Below are positions 1 through 8,431 of a stretch of 42,775 bases of DNA, one piece after another. The stretch is taken from the NCBI GenBank assembly GCA_020431405.1, contig JAGQIK010000166.1, positions 1 through 42,775 of the forward strand, read 5' to 3'. The notes under the pieces were generated by a model. It was not told where the DNA came from and did not search any database. It saw nothing but the letters and a program-made list of their open reading frames with translations. The position numbers and the translations under genes were made by a program. This stretch comes from Myxococcales bacterium. Its GTDB lineage: Bacteria > Myxococcota_A > Polyangia > GCA-2747355. The first letter of the stretch is position 1. Each line of letters opens with the position of its first letter.

Positions 1-520
1 CGCAGAGCAGCACGGCGCGCGTGGGGGAGGCGGCCACGCGGTCGACCAGCGCGCGCACCTGCTGCATGGCGGGTGAGCTGCCGACCAGCTCGGCGAGGTT
101 GGTGGCGAGCTGTTGCTGGTAGGCGCGCGCGACGCGGCGTTGGCGGTCCGTCTCGAGCGTGCGCAGCACGGTCAACGCGAGCGCGTCGACATCGACGGGA
201 GAGTCGAGGGCACACGCGGCGCCGTGGCGCAGCGCGCGCGCCACCTCGGTGCCCTGATGATCGGGGGTGAGCAGGATCGCGGGCGCGTCGAGGCGCGAAG
301 GCAGACGGTCGAGCAGCGTGGGCCCGTCGCCTTCGGGGTGGTCGAGCCCGTCGACGATCAACAGATCGACGGACTGCTCGAGCGCCTCCTCGGCCTCCTC
401 GATGGATTCGGCGACCGCTACGACGTGGCCGTCGTCCTGCAGCCGATGGATCAGTGCCGCACACGCGTTGCGATCACTGCACAGCAGCAGCACCGAGCTG
501 GTGCGAATTCTAGCCTGCAT
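1..520 (-). CDS. Sigma-54-dependent response regulator, C-terminus cut by window edge
   Basis: The 173 visible residues begin at the ATG at 520-518 and run off the left edge. Residues 1 to about 120 follow a receiver-domain pattern: a hydrophobic first strand (SVLLLCSD), a putative phospho-acceptor Asp in LLIVDGLD, and an alpha/beta periodicity. Residues from about 145 (ELVGSSPAMQQVRALVDRV) match the start of an NtrC-type AAA+ sigma-54 interaction domain; the Walker A motif lies just beyond the edge. The receiver is degenerate. The usual acidic pair after strand 1 is reduced to one Asp, and the conserved Lys-Pro after strand 5 reads Ser-Pro. Family knowledge: such proteins drive open-complex formation by sigma-54 polymerase. 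I infer that control may not be by classical phosphorylation. The C-terminal HTH is not visible. Confidence 0.85.
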   Translation of the reverse strand, partial: MQARIRTSSVLLLCSDRNACAALIHRLQDDGHVVAVAESIEEAEEALEQSVDLLIVDGLDHPEGDGPTLLDRLPSRLDAPAILLTPDHQGTEVARALRHGAACALDSPVDVDALALTVLRTLETDRQRRVARAYQQQLATNLAELVGSSPAMQQVRALVDRVAASPTRAVLLC

Positions 521-703
521 GGTGTGCCCCCGAGAGATCCGAGGCAAGCGTCGTGCCGCGGAAAACTGCGCTCGAAACCACGCCTCGAGAGGCCTTTTCG
601 TGTCACTTCGCATCGATCACGCCGAGCGGCTCGCCGCGAGCGGATCAATTCGCCCCGGCCAGCGCTACGCGCTGCGATGTGCGGGAAGATCGAAAGGTGC
701 GCA

Positions 704-731
704 GACAGCTATCAGGATCAGGACAGCTGTC
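704..731. other. Inverted repeat downstream of the PLD-like gene
   Basis: GACAGCT at 704-710 pairs with AGCTGTC at 725-731, and 722-731 is itself the perfect palindrome GACAGCTGTC. It lies 13 bases past the stop of the minus-strand PLD-like gene and could fold in its 3' end, but no T-tract follows. It could equally be a binding site upstream of the response regulator gene. The rest of the 521-743 spacer shows nothing I can name. Confidence 0.3.
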
Positions 732-743
732 AGCTCGGTGAGG

Positions 744-2228
744 CTACAGCCACGAGCGCGGCAGCGAGGTCGCTTTGATGAACAGCGACTTGATCCGCCG
801 CGGCATGCGATCGCGCTGCAGGCGCTCGTTCTTGGGGGCGCGAAAGTCGCGCTGCAGCATGTGGTCGAAGGCGCGCTTGGTCTGCGGCGCCTGGATCAAC
901 AGCAGGCCTTCCGAGTTGCGTCGCAGGCTGTGGTAGTCGAGGTTCGACGAGCCGATACCGAACGGCGCGTGCTCGCTCTTGCCGAACGACCACAGCTTCT
1001 GGTGCAGCGAGCTGACCTTGCGCCCGTCGTCTCCGTGCCACTCGGTGATGCCGATGCCGCGCTTGTCGCCCGGCTTGCCCGACATCAAGCGCCGGTAGTC
1101 GGCACGCCCGCGCCGCGCCACCATGCGGAAACCTGACTCGACGGCGTCGCGTCCGTTGAGCAGCATCTCGAAGCGCTTGTCGCGCGCGGCCTCGCTGAGG
1201 TCTCTCTCGAAGGTTGGCGTGGGCAAAAAGAACGCGTTGGAGAGTGCGATCTCCGAGCCGCTAGGCGCCGCCTTCATCAACATGCGCAGCGCCTTTTCGA
1301 TGTACTGGCCACGCGGGCCGAGCCGGCGCTTGTTGGCGACGAAGCGCATGTTGGCGTTTTGTGCTTGGCGCGCGAAGGCGCGCTCGTCGCGGCTGATCGC
1401 GCGCGTGGCGGTGGCCAGCTGCGCGCGCCGCCCGCGCAGCGTCTGTACCAGCGCGTTGACCTCGGCGGTGTTCTTGGCGCCGCGCGCGGCGAAGCGCGCC
1501 ACGTAGCGGTCGAGGTGAAAGCGCGCGTCGCGCATCAGCTCGGCGAGGATCGCGCGGTTGACCGGGCCGTGCACCTCGACGTCTGTGTCGCGAAAGCCGT
1601 GCGCGCCGTGCAGCTTCTCGGCGCGCTTGTCGGTGCCGCCGGTGGCCCACTCGTCGCCGATGTTCATGCCGCCCATGATGGTCGACAGCGCGCGACCGGC
1701 GCGCCAGGTCATGAAGTACTTCTCGTGGTCCTTGCCCCAGATCGGGTTGACCTCGGCGAGCGTGGTCGGCGCGTTGGTCGGGATCAGCAGTCCGCCGTGA
1801 TCGAGGATCGGCTGCAGGTGCTTCGGGATCGGCGACTGCTTGCCGCGCAGCATGCGAAACAGCGCCATCGGGCTGCGCACCGAGCCCTTGACGTCGAACT
1901 GCACGATGACTTGCTTGCCGGCGCGCAGGCGCTTGACCAGCCGCGCCACCAGCGCGCGCCCAGCGGGGTCGTCGCGGAAGTTGTAGACCTTGATCAGCGT
2001 GACGTCGGCGCCGTCGACGTTGCGCGCGCGGCGCGGGAAGCTCTCGGCGCCGTTCTGCAGCAGGTCGACCGAGTTGCCGTCGTAGGCGCGCGAGCGGGTC
2101 TCGCGGTCGAGCGCCTTCTGCAGCGCGTCCGCGCGGTACCAGCTGGCGTCGTCGGCGAGGGCGGGCGCAGGCGCGATGGCCGCGAGCAGGGCCGCGAGCA
2201 GCGGCAGCGTATGGCTGAGGCGAAGCAT
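744..2228 (-). CDS. Secreted phospholipase D-like protein
   Basis: 494 residues with a Sec signal peptide (about residues 1-25, ending PAPALA). Two PLD-type half-sites are visible. The first has HEK at 168-170 followed by GGMNIGDEW at 186-194 and RDTDVEVHGP at 213-222, as in cardiolipin synthase-like PLDs. The second has HQK at 409-411, GSSNLDYHS at 426-434 and E440. In both, the Asp normally four residues after the Lys is absent (Trp and Gly stand there), while the downstream Asn of GxxN is kept. Family members cleave or transfer phosphodiesters; the substrate is not predictable. I chose the ATG at 2228 because GGGCAGGG precedes it and it gives a standard signal peptide; an ATG at 2252 would add eight residues. 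It is transcribed away from the kinase-like gene. Confidence 0.85.
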   Translation of the reverse strand: MLRLSHTLPLLAALLAAIAPAPALADDASWYRADALQKALDRETRSRAYDGNSVDLLQNGAESFPRRARNVDGADVTLIKVYNFRDDPAGRALVARLVKRLRAGKQVIVQFDVKGSVRSPMALFRMLRGKQSPIPKHLQPILDHGGLLIPTNAPTTLAEVNPIWGKDHEKYFMTWRAGRALSTIMGGMNIGDEWATGGTDKRAEKLHGAHGFRDTDVEVHGPVNRAILAELMRDARFHLDRYVARFAARGAKNTAEVNALVQTLRGRRAQLATATRAISRDERAFARQAQNANMRFVANKRRLGPRGQYIEKALRMLMKAAPSGSEIALSNAFFLPTPTFERDLSEAARDKRFEMLLNGRDAVESGFRMVARRGRADYRRLMSGKPGDKRGIGITEWHGDDGRKVSSLHQKLWSFGKSEHAPFGIGSSNLDYHSLRRNSEGLLLIQAPQTKRAFDHMLQRDFRAPKNERLQRDRMPRRIKSLFIKATSLPRSWL

Positions 2229-2338
2229 CACCCTGCCCACGATGCAGGCCATGGGCCATCGCCGACCCGCAGAAACACAGCCGAAAACGGCGGCGGGGGT
2301 GTTTGAAAGTTAGAAACCGGCGGCCAGCCCGGTCGCGA

Positions 2339-2344
2339 TAAGCT
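2339..2344 (+). promoter_or_regulatory. Candidate -10 box TAAGCT of a leaderless promoter
   Basis: TAAGCT ends six bases before the ATG at 2351 (GATAAG, two bases earlier, is an alternative reading). The spacer gccgcc has no Shine-Dalgarno sequence, so transcription would begin at or next to the start codon. No clear -35 box is seen. Confidence 0.4.
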
Positions 2345-2350
2345 GCCGCC

Positions 2351-3763
2351 ATGGCACACATTCCCGCGCAAACTAGTGGGTACTTCTCGGTCAGCCCATC
2401 CAGCGAGCTCGCCGACGCGCCGCGGGCCATCGTCTGCTTCGGCGTCGCGCCCGATGGCCTGGCGTGGCTCATCGACGCGGACCGCTCGCACCGTCTGCAG
2501 CGGCTCATGCAGACGGTGCTGAGCGTGTTCGAGCTCTCCGATCCCGACGAGCTGCCCGAGCGCGTGCGGCACGCGATCGAAAACGATCTCGCCGTCGGCC
2601 TGATGGGCGTACACGAGGCCGACGTAGATGGTCTCGGCGCGCGGCGCGTGTACGTCAGCCGCCGCAAGACGAAGCACCTGCTGGGGCCGACCTTGCTGTC
2701 ACAGATCATCGAGCAGTCGGGGCCGCCGCCGCAGCACGCGCCGCCGGTCGACACGATGGGCGGCGGCGGCGCGATCACCAACGTCGGCGCGCTCGCCGTC
2801 GGCGAGCAGGACGAGCAGATGGTCGAAGCGGTGGAGCGCTCGATCGACGAGCGGCGCGCCAAGCGCCACCTGATGATCGCGCTCGCCGGCGCCGGCGGTG
2901 ACGCGCAGACGTTCTCGGCGAGCGTGCACACGCGCGACCGCGCGCTGCGCGTACCGCGCGAGCCGTTTCGCCCGCTGGTCTTCGAGTCGCTGCTCGGGCT
3001 CGAGGGGGTCGAGGCCAAGCTCTCGGCGAGCGGCGAGAGCTGGCGCGTGCCGCTGCTCGATCGTGCCGGCTACAACGCCGCGATCCAGCGCGTGCATCAC
3101 AGCCCCTATGGCGGCGACCTCAGCTTCGCGGTGCCACGCCTCTCGCTGCTGCGCGCGCTGGTGGCCGTAGCGCGCGACGTGGCCAAGCTGCACGCGCGCG
3201 GTCTGGTGCACGGCGATCTGGCGCCCGGCAACGTGCTGCTCGCCGCCGACGGGCCGATCTCTTTCGACAGCCTCGACGTCAAGGCCGGCTCGCCCGCCAC
3301 GGCGGCGACCTTCGAGTGGGCCGCACCGGAGCAGATCGTTGGCCAGCCCGTGGAGCCGCACACCGACGTGTTCTCGCTGGGCAAGATGGCAGCGACGTTG
3401 GTGCGCGGCGTGCCCTTCGGCGAGGAGACCAACTACATCGTGCCCATCGGCGGCGGCGACTCGCGCCGCGTCAACCTGCTCAAGGGCGAGGGCGTCTTCA
3501 TCGATATCCTCGAGACGGGCTACACGCGCAAGTGGCAGCTCGCATGGCAGGAGCTGCTCGGGCGCTGTATCGCATACGACCGCACGCGCCGACCCGAGCA
3601 TGCCGGCGCCTTCGCCGACGCGCTCGAGGCGCTCGTCGCCGAGCACCCGCCCGAGGGCACGCTGTCGTGCGCCGGCCACTTTGGTTTTCCGGTGGCCGTG
3701 CACCCGCAGAGCCCGGGGCTGCCGGGGGGCGCGATGACCTTCGCGCGGCTGGTCAGCGACTAG
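2351..3763 (+). CDS. Atypical Ser/Thr kinase-like protein (C-lobe only recognisable)
   Basis: 470 residues, no signal peptide. The last 230 residues carry a kinase C-lobe. HGDLAPGN at 287-294 replaces the catalytic-loop HRDLKPEN, FDS at 305-307 stands where DFG should be, WAAPEQ at 323-328 is the APE motif, TDVFSLG at 338-344 is the helix-F Asp region, and R414 fits the subdomain XI Arg. Upstream I find neither a Gly-rich loop nor a beta-3 Lys. Residues 1-200 are unrecognised, with a Gly/Pro-rich stretch at 124-145. HRD to HGD is tolerated in some atypical kinases, and the loop Asp and Asn are present. It could therefore be an active atypical kinase with a diverged N-lobe or a pseudokinase scaffold. 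It is followed after 24 bases by the LysR gene. Confidence 0.75.
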   Translation: MAHIPAQTSGYFSVSPSSELADAPRAIVCFGVAPDGLAWLIDADRSHRLQRLMQTVLSVFELSDPDELPERVRHAIENDLAVGLMGVHEADVDGLGARRVYVSRRKTKHLLGPTLLSQIIEQSGPPPQHAPPVDTMGGGGAITNVGALAVGEQDEQMVEAVERSIDERRAKRHLMIALAGAGGDAQTFSASVHTRDRALRVPREPFRPLVFESLLGLEGVEAKLSASGESWRVPLLDRAGYNAAIQRVHHSPYGGDLSFAVPRLSLLRALVAVARDVAKLHARGLVHGDLAPGNVLLAADGPISFDSLDVKAGSPATAATFEWAAPEQIVGQPVEPHTDVFSLGKMAATLVRGVPFGEETNYIVPIGGGDSRRVNLLKGEGVFIDILETGYTRKWQLAWQELLGRCIAYDRTRRPEHAGAFADALEALVAEHPPEGTLSCAGHFGFPVAVHPQSPGLPGGAMTFARLVSD

Positions 3764-3772
3764 GCGCCGATC

Positions 3773-3778
3773 TATAAC
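3773..3778 (+). promoter_or_regulatory. Candidate -10 box TATAAC before the LysR gene
   Basis: TATAAC ends nine bases before the ATG at 3788, in the 24-base gap after the kinase-like gene. The spacer contains AGGG only three bases from the ATG, too close for a normal ribosome binding site, so a leaderless or near-leaderless transcript is likely. Confidence 0.45.
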
Positions 3779-3787
3779 CAAGGGTAA

Positions 3788-4678
3788 ATGATTCAGCTCG
3801 ACCGTTTGCTCGGCTTCTACTGGGTGGCGGAGACGGGGAGCTACTCGCGCGCCGCGCGCCGCTTTCCCTATCCGATCACGCAGCCCGGCGTGCACCAGCA
3901 GGTGCGGCGACTGGCCGACGAGCTCGGCGTGCAGCTGTTCGAGCGCGTGGGGCACGATACGATGCGCCTCACCGCGGCCGGGCAGCGGCTGCACGATCTG
4001 GTGGCGCCCTTTCTGCGCGCGCTGCCGCAGGTCGAGGCGTCGATCCGATCGCTGAGCTTCGGCGGGCGGCTGCGCCTGCACTCGTCACCGCTGCTGATCC
4101 GCGAGCTGCTGCCGCGCGGCTTGGCGCAGCTGCGGCGCGCGCGGCCGGACATCCGCGTCGAGCTTTACGAGCTCGACGGTGGCGCCGAGGAGCTGCTGCG
4201 CACGCACCAGACCGATCTGGTCGTCGAGTTTTTGCCGCAAGTGCCCGAAGACCTCGCCTCGATGGTGCTGACGACGATCTCGACCTACGTGATCGTGCCG
4301 GGCCCCGTGCGACCGAGGCGCCGCGCCTTTCGCCGCAAGCTGGTCGAGGGCCTTCCCTTCATCGCCTACCACGAAGGCACGCTCGAAGCGCAGCTGCAGC
4401 TCGAGGCGCTGCAGTTTCTCGGCATCGAGCCGCCGATCGGGATGCGCGCCGGCGCCGCCGAGTCCATCGCGGCGCTGGTGGCAGCGGGCCTCGGCTTTTC
4501 GATCGTAGGTGGCATCTCCAGCGAGACGGTGGCGCCACCCGGCGCGCAGGCCTACCGCATCGACCACACGGACGCGCAGTTTCCCGCGTCGGCGCTGTGG
4601 CGTCGCTCGTCAGCGCCCGACCCGCTGCTCGAAGCGGCGTTGCAGGCCTTGAGTGGCGGCGCGCGGGCCATACGTTAG
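3788..4678 (+). CDS. LysR-family transcriptional regulator
   Basis: 296 residues, the usual family length. Residues 3-62 form the winged HTH: LLGFYWVAETGSYSRAARR, then VHQQVRRLADELGVQLFER and the LTAAG turn. Residues about 90-290 fit the periplasmic-binding-protein-like effector domain (LRLHSSPLLIRELLP, IRVELYELDGG). The helix-turn-helix carries PYPITQPGVHQQV where many LysR proteins have LxxSQPAVSxQI. The gene precedes the malic enzyme by 60 bases on the same strand, so control of that gene is possible; LysR targets are often divergent, so this is inference. No effector can be predicted from the sequence. Confidence 0.92.
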   Translation: MIQLDRLLGFYWVAETGSYSRAARRFPYPITQPGVHQQVRRLADELGVQLFERVGHDTMRLTAAGQRLHDLVAPFLRALPQVEASIRSLSFGGRLRLHSSPLLIRELLPRGLAQLRRARPDIRVELYELDGGAEELLRTHQTDLVVEFLPQVPEDLASMVLTTISTYVIVPGPVRPRRRAFRRKLVEGLPFIAYHEGTLEAQLQLEALQFLGIEPPIGMRAGAAESIAALVAAGLGFSIVGGISSETVAPPGAQAYRIDHTDAQFPASALWRRSSAPDPLLEAALQALSGGARAIR

Positions 4679-4706
4679 CTTTCGTCACTGCACACGACAG
4701 CTGAGC

Positions 4707-4712
4707 TAGGCT
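4707..4712 (+). promoter_or_regulatory. Candidate -10 box TAGGCT before the malic enzyme
   Basis: TAGGCT lies 26 bases before the ATG at 4739. The leader contains GGAGGC as a ribosome binding site, so this gene appears to have a normal leader. The same TAGGCT hexamer sits before the S41 protease gene at 35618-35623. Confidence 0.35.
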
Positions 4713-4738
4713 GCTCGAAAACCGCGACGGAGGCGACG

Positions 4739-6457
4739 ATGAGCGACAAAGCCGGTTCGCGCGAAAACGTGCTCCAGCCACTTCGAGGCCCCCTCGAGAT
4801 CCGCACGCGCAAGCGCGGCGTATGGGTGCTCAAGAACCCGGCCGTCAACAAGGACCTCGCCTACACGCGGGCGGAGCGGCGCGCGCTCGGCATCGCCGCG
4901 ATGCTCCCGACGGCGGTGCACAGCATCGAGCAGCAGGTGCGCCTCGAGCTCGAGCACGTACACGCCAAGCGCGACAACCTCGAGCGCTACATCGGCCTGA
5001 TCAGCCTGCTCTCGCGCAACGAGGTCCTGTTCTACCGCGTGTTGGTGGACCACCTCGCCGAGCTGATGCCGATCATCTACACGCCGACAGTCGGCGACGC
5101 CTGCAGACGCTACAGTCACATCCTGCGTCAGGTGCGCGGCATCTGGCTGACGCCCGACGACATCGACGAGCTGCCCGCGCGCCTGCGCGAGTACCCCTAC
5201 GACGACGTGCGCCTGATCGTTGTCACCGACAACGAGCGCATCCTCGGCCTCGGCGATCAGGGCGCCGGGGGCATGGGTATCCCCGTCGGCAAGCTCGCGC
5301 TGTACGTTGCCGGTGCCGGCATCCACCCCTCGAAGACGCTGCCGATCAGCCTCGACGTGGGCACCGACAACACCGAGCTGCTCGCCGACCCCGAGTACGT
5401 CGGCTATCGGCGGCGCCGGCTGCGCGGCGAGGGCTACGATCGGTTCATCGCCGCGTTTGTCGGCGCCGTGCGCGAGGTCTTTCCCGCCGCGGTGCTGCAG
5501 TGGGAAGACTTCGCGGCCGAGCACGCCTATCGACTGCTCTCCGAGTACCGCGACGATCTGCCGTGCTTCAACGACGACATCCAAGGTACGGCGGCGGTGG
5601 TGGTGGCGGGCCAGCTCGCCGCAATACGCCTCACCGGCACCCCGCTGCGCGAGCAGCGCATCCTCTACATCGGCGCCGGAGAGGCCTGCGGCGGCGCGTG
5701 TCGCTTGATGCGCGCGACCATGCGCCGCGCCGGCGTCGACGCGCGGGCCATCGAACGCGCCCAGCTGTGTCTCGATCGGCGGGGGCTCTTGTGCGCGAGC
5801 CGGCGCGAGCTGCCAGACCACAAGCAGGCGCTCGCTGCCAGCGACGCGGTGTTGGCCCACCACGGGCTGACAGGCCGCGAGCAGACGGCCGAAGAGGTGA
5901 TCGAACGCTTCCGGCCGACCGCCCTGATCGGCGCTACCGGCTCGCCCGGCGCGTTTCGGCAGTCGATGATCGAAGCGATCAGCCGCCACGTCGAGCGACC
6001 GGTGATCATGGCGCTCTCCAACCCGGGCAGCCGCGCCGAGTGCTCGGCCAGCGAGGCGCTGCGCTGGAGCGAGGGCCGCGCGCTGGTCGCCACGGGAAGC
6101 CCGTCGGCCGACGTCGTGCTCGAGGGACGACGTCACGTCATCGGGCAGTCCAACAACTGCTTCGTCTTCCCCGGCATCGGCCTCGGCGCGATCGTCGCGC
6201 AGCTACCGCGCGTCGACGACGACGTGTTCGCCGTCGCGGCCGAGGCGCTCGCCGAGTGCGTCAGCGACGAGCGTCTCGAGCAGGGCGCGCTTTACCCGCC
6301 GGTGGACGAGCTGCGCAGCTGCAGCGAGCGCGTCGCAGTGGCGGTGATTCGCCACGCGCGCGCGCTCGGTCTTGTCGGCGACGCGAGCGACGAGCAGATC
6401 GAGCGCGTTGTTGCCGACTCGATGTGGGACCCCGCGTATCTGCCCGTGACGAGCTGA
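4739..6457 (+). CDS. maeA: NAD-dependent malic enzyme
   Basis: 572 residues, the length of the long MaeA/SfcA family. It oxidatively decarboxylates malate to pyruvate with NAD+ in the cytosol, linking the TCA cycle to pyruvate. YTPTVGDAC at 114-122 carries the catalytic Tyr, GIPVGK at 180-185 the catalytic Lys, WEDF at 255-258 and FNDDIQGT at 277-284 the divalent-metal ligands, GAGEACGG at 312-319 the dinucleotide-binding loop, and GQSNNCFVFPGIG at 469-481 the C-terminal malate site. The usual LSNPTSKAE appears as LSNPGSRAE. The start is set by GGAGGC six bases upstream. The LysR gene just upstream is a plausible regulator. Its stop faces the sulfur gene's stop with only ten bases between. 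Confidence 0.95.
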   Translation: MSDKAGSRENVLQPLRGPLEIRTRKRGVWVLKNPAVNKDLAYTRAERRALGIAAMLPTAVHSIEQQVRLELEHVHAKRDNLERYIGLISLLSRNEVLFYRVLVDHLAELMPIIYTPTVGDACRRYSHILRQVRGIWLTPDDIDELPARLREYPYDDVRLIVVTDNERILGLGDQGAGGMGIPVGKLALYVAGAGIHPSKTLPISLDVGTDNTELLADPEYVGYRRRRLRGEGYDRFIAAFVGAVREVFPAAVLQWEDFAAEHAYRLLSEYRDDLPCFNDDIQGTAAVVVAGQLAAIRLTGTPLREQRILYIGAGEACGGACRLMRATMRRAGVDARAIERAQLCLDRRGLLCASRRELPDHKQALAASDAVLAHHGLTGREQTAEEVIERFRPTALIGATGSPGAFRQSMIEAISRHVERPVIMALSNPGSRAECSASEALRWSEGRALVATGSPSADVVLEGRRHVIGQSNNCFVFPGIGLGAIVAQLPRVDDDVFAVAAEALAECVSDERLEQGALYPPVDELRSCSERVAVAVIRHARALGLVGDASDEQIERVVADSMWDPAYLPVTS

Positions 6458-6467
6458 GTGTCTCCGA

Positions 6468-7535
6468 TCAGCTCTCGTCCGCGCGCACGACAGGAAAGCT
6501 GAGCTCGTTCCAGCGCACCATGCCGCCCACCAAGTTGGCCGCTTCGACGCCGGCGCCGCGCAGGATGCGCGTGGCCTGCGCCGAACGCGACCCAGCGTGA
6601 CAGACGGCGACGACGGGCTTGTCGCGCGGCACCTCGTCGAGGCGCTCGCGCAGCTCGTCGAGCGGCAAGAGCTGAACGCCCTCGATCTGCCCGGTGACGT
6701 CCTGCAGCTCGTGCGCCTTGCGCACGTCGAGCAAGTGCACGGCGTCGCGGTGGTCGAGCACCCACTCGGGATCGATCTGGTGGATCGCGGCGTAGCTGAG
6801 CGTCACCGGGCCCCAGCTGGCGACGGCTTCGTCGATCTCCGCTTCGGGCTCGCCGCAGCGCATGTTTGCCGGCACGGCGACGGCGATCTTCTTGGGATGC
6901 GCGAGGCCGAGGCTGTTCATGAAGCCGACGAAGTCTTGCTCGCGCGCCGAGCCGCCGATGCGTGGATTGTGGCGCTTCTCCTCGCCCACCGACGAGACGG
7001 TGCGGCCGTCGTAGTCGTGCGCCGGATAGACGAGGCAAGCGTCGGGCAGCGTGAAGATCTGCTCTTTGATCGAGCGATAGAGCGTCGCGCCGTCGCCGCC
7101 CTGAAAGTCGGTGCGGCCCGCGCCGCGGATCAGTAGCGCGTCGCCGGTGAAGACGATCGACTCGTCGCCGCTGACGTAGGAGAGACAGCCCGCGGTGTGC
7201 CCCGGCGTCGCGCGCGCCGTGACGACGTAGTCACCGAAGCGCACGGCGTCGCCGTGGTCGATGCCCATGTCGACGTTGTCGGCGCCATAGCGCCCGGAGA
7301 GCACGATCTTGCTGCCGAGCTTGTGCTTCATCAACCAGGCGCCGCTGACGTGGTCGGCGTGCACGTGCGTGTCGAGCGTGTAGGCGAGCTTCAGGTCGAG
7401 CTCGCGCAGCAGCGCCGAGTCGCGCTCGTGGTGCTCGAACACCGGATCGACGAGCACGGCCTCGTGCGAGGTGGGGTCGGCGAGCAGGTACGTGTACGTC
7501 GACGAGACCGAGTCGAACAGCTGGCGAAAGATCAT
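6468..7535 (-). CDS. Persulfide dioxygenase-rhodanese fusion
   Basis: 355 residues in two domains. Residues 1 to about 235 are an ETHE1-like metallo-beta-lactamase fold: THVHADH at 56-62, TPGHT at 110-114, TGD at 130-132 and PAHDYDGR at 171-178 supply the mononuclear iron ligands and the glutathione-persulfide pocket. Residues about 250-350 are a rhodanese domain with the active loop VCHAGSRS at 311-318 (Cys312). Known fusions of this type oxidise glutathione persulfide to sulfite, and the rhodanese part moves sulfane sulfur between glutathione and thiosulfate, detoxifying sulfide. There is no signal peptide, so it is cytosolic. It is convergent with the malic enzyme gene and does not look like part of a sulfur operon. 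A weak GGAG precedes the ATG. Confidence 0.93.
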   Translation of the reverse strand: MIFRQLFDSVSSTYTYLLADPTSHEAVLVDPVFEHHERDSALLRELDLKLAYTLDTHVHADHVSGAWLMKHKLGSKIVLSGRYGADNVDMGIDHGDAVRFGDYVVTARATPGHTAGCLSYVSGDESIVFTGDALLIRGAGRTDFQGGDGATLYRSIKEQIFTLPDACLVYPAHDYDGRTVSSVGEEKRHNPRIGGSAREQDFVGFMNSLGLAHPKKIAVAVPANMRCGEPEAEIDEAVASWGPVTLSYAAIHQIDPEWVLDHRDAVHLLDVRKAHELQDVTGQIEGVQLLPLDELRERLDEVPRDKPVVAVCHAGSRSAQATRILRGAGVEAANLVGGMVRWNELSFPVVRADES

Positions 7536-7584
7536 GCTCGTAGCTCCATGGTTGTCGCGCGCGCGGTCACTGTGCCGCCTCCAG

Positions 7585-8331
7585 TCACTGTGCCGCGGCC
7601 GAGGTGCTCAGGCGCTGCACGATGAAGCGCAGCGCCAGGCGCGAGGTGGGGCGGCCCTTCTTTTGTTCCTTGGCCACGATCTCGGTGTCGAGCTCGACGA
7701 CGCCGTCGGGGTGTTTGCCCTTCGCTAGCTCGTCGTTGACGCGCGTCATGATGTGGCTCCAAGGACACTCCCACTCGAGGATCAGCGGGTCGACGGCGAG
7801 CGCCTTGAGCACCGAGACGCTGATGGTGAGCGCCTGGTGTGCCGGGATCTTGGTGCCGAGCGCCGCGGAGACGCCTTCCACGGCGTGGGCGATGTCGAGC
7901 ACCGGGCGCAGCTTGCGCTGGCCCGGCGTAGGCGCCGAGTGTTGGTTCTGGCGCAGCCACAGCTTGAAGCGGCGCTTGTCGGCGACGCGCAGCGTCTGCG
8001 TCCAAAGCACCGCGCCGGCGAAGACGTCGGCCGTGTCGCCGGCTTTGATGCGCGTGGGCGAGACCAGCCGCGCCATCCGTCCCCAGCCGCGCTTGAAGCG
8101 CGCCAGGTCGCCGCTGAACTGGACCATCGGCTGGCGGCTGAGGCGCGGGTAAGGATAGGCGTTGACCTTCACCGTGCGCACGATGACCCAGACACGAAAG
8201 CTGGCGTTGGGGATCTTGGCCAGGCGCAGCGTGGGGCGCGCGTTGACCACGGGGCCGCCCTTGATCTTGGGCGAGCAGCCGCAAAACAGCGCAGCGAGCG
8301 CCATCGCCGTCGGTGCGAGGGCCTTGATCAT
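7585..8331 (-). CDS. Putative lipoprotein, unknown function
   Basis: 248 residues from the chosen ATG. The N-terminus (MIKALAPTAMALAALFCGCSP) looks like a lipoprotein signal with the modified Cys in FCGC, although Cys at -2 is unusual. The mature protein is basic and beta-rich, with no family I recognise. It contains a QFSGDLARFKRGWGRMARL segment and aromatic clusters (VNAYPYPRL, ILEWECPWSHIM) that suggest a compact extracellular domain. Upstream in-frame ATGs at 8373 and 8478 give longer, less signal-like N-termini; none has a strong ribosome binding site. It is divergent from the C45-family hydrolase, so the roughly 100 bases between may hold both promoters. Confidence 0.65.
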   Translation of the reverse strand: MIKALAPTAMALAALFCGCSPKIKGGPVVNARPTLRLAKIPNASFRVWVIVRTVKVNAYPYPRLSRQPMVQFSGDLARFKRGWGRMARLVSPTRIKAGDTADVFAGAVLWTQTLRVADKRRFKLWLRQNQHSAPTPGQRKLRPVLDIAHAVEGVSAALGTKIPAHQALTISVSVLKALAVDPLILEWECPWSHIMTRVNDELAKGKHPDGVVELDTEIVAKEQKKGRPTSRLALRFIVQRLSTSAAAQ

Positions 8332-8431
8332 CGCGTCGAACGCTAAGGACTCGTGCAGGAATACCTTGCTCATTGAGGCCGCCGATCCATCCCGCCTGGC
8401 TGCGTTGCTCGTCGTCGCCGTACGCACCAGT

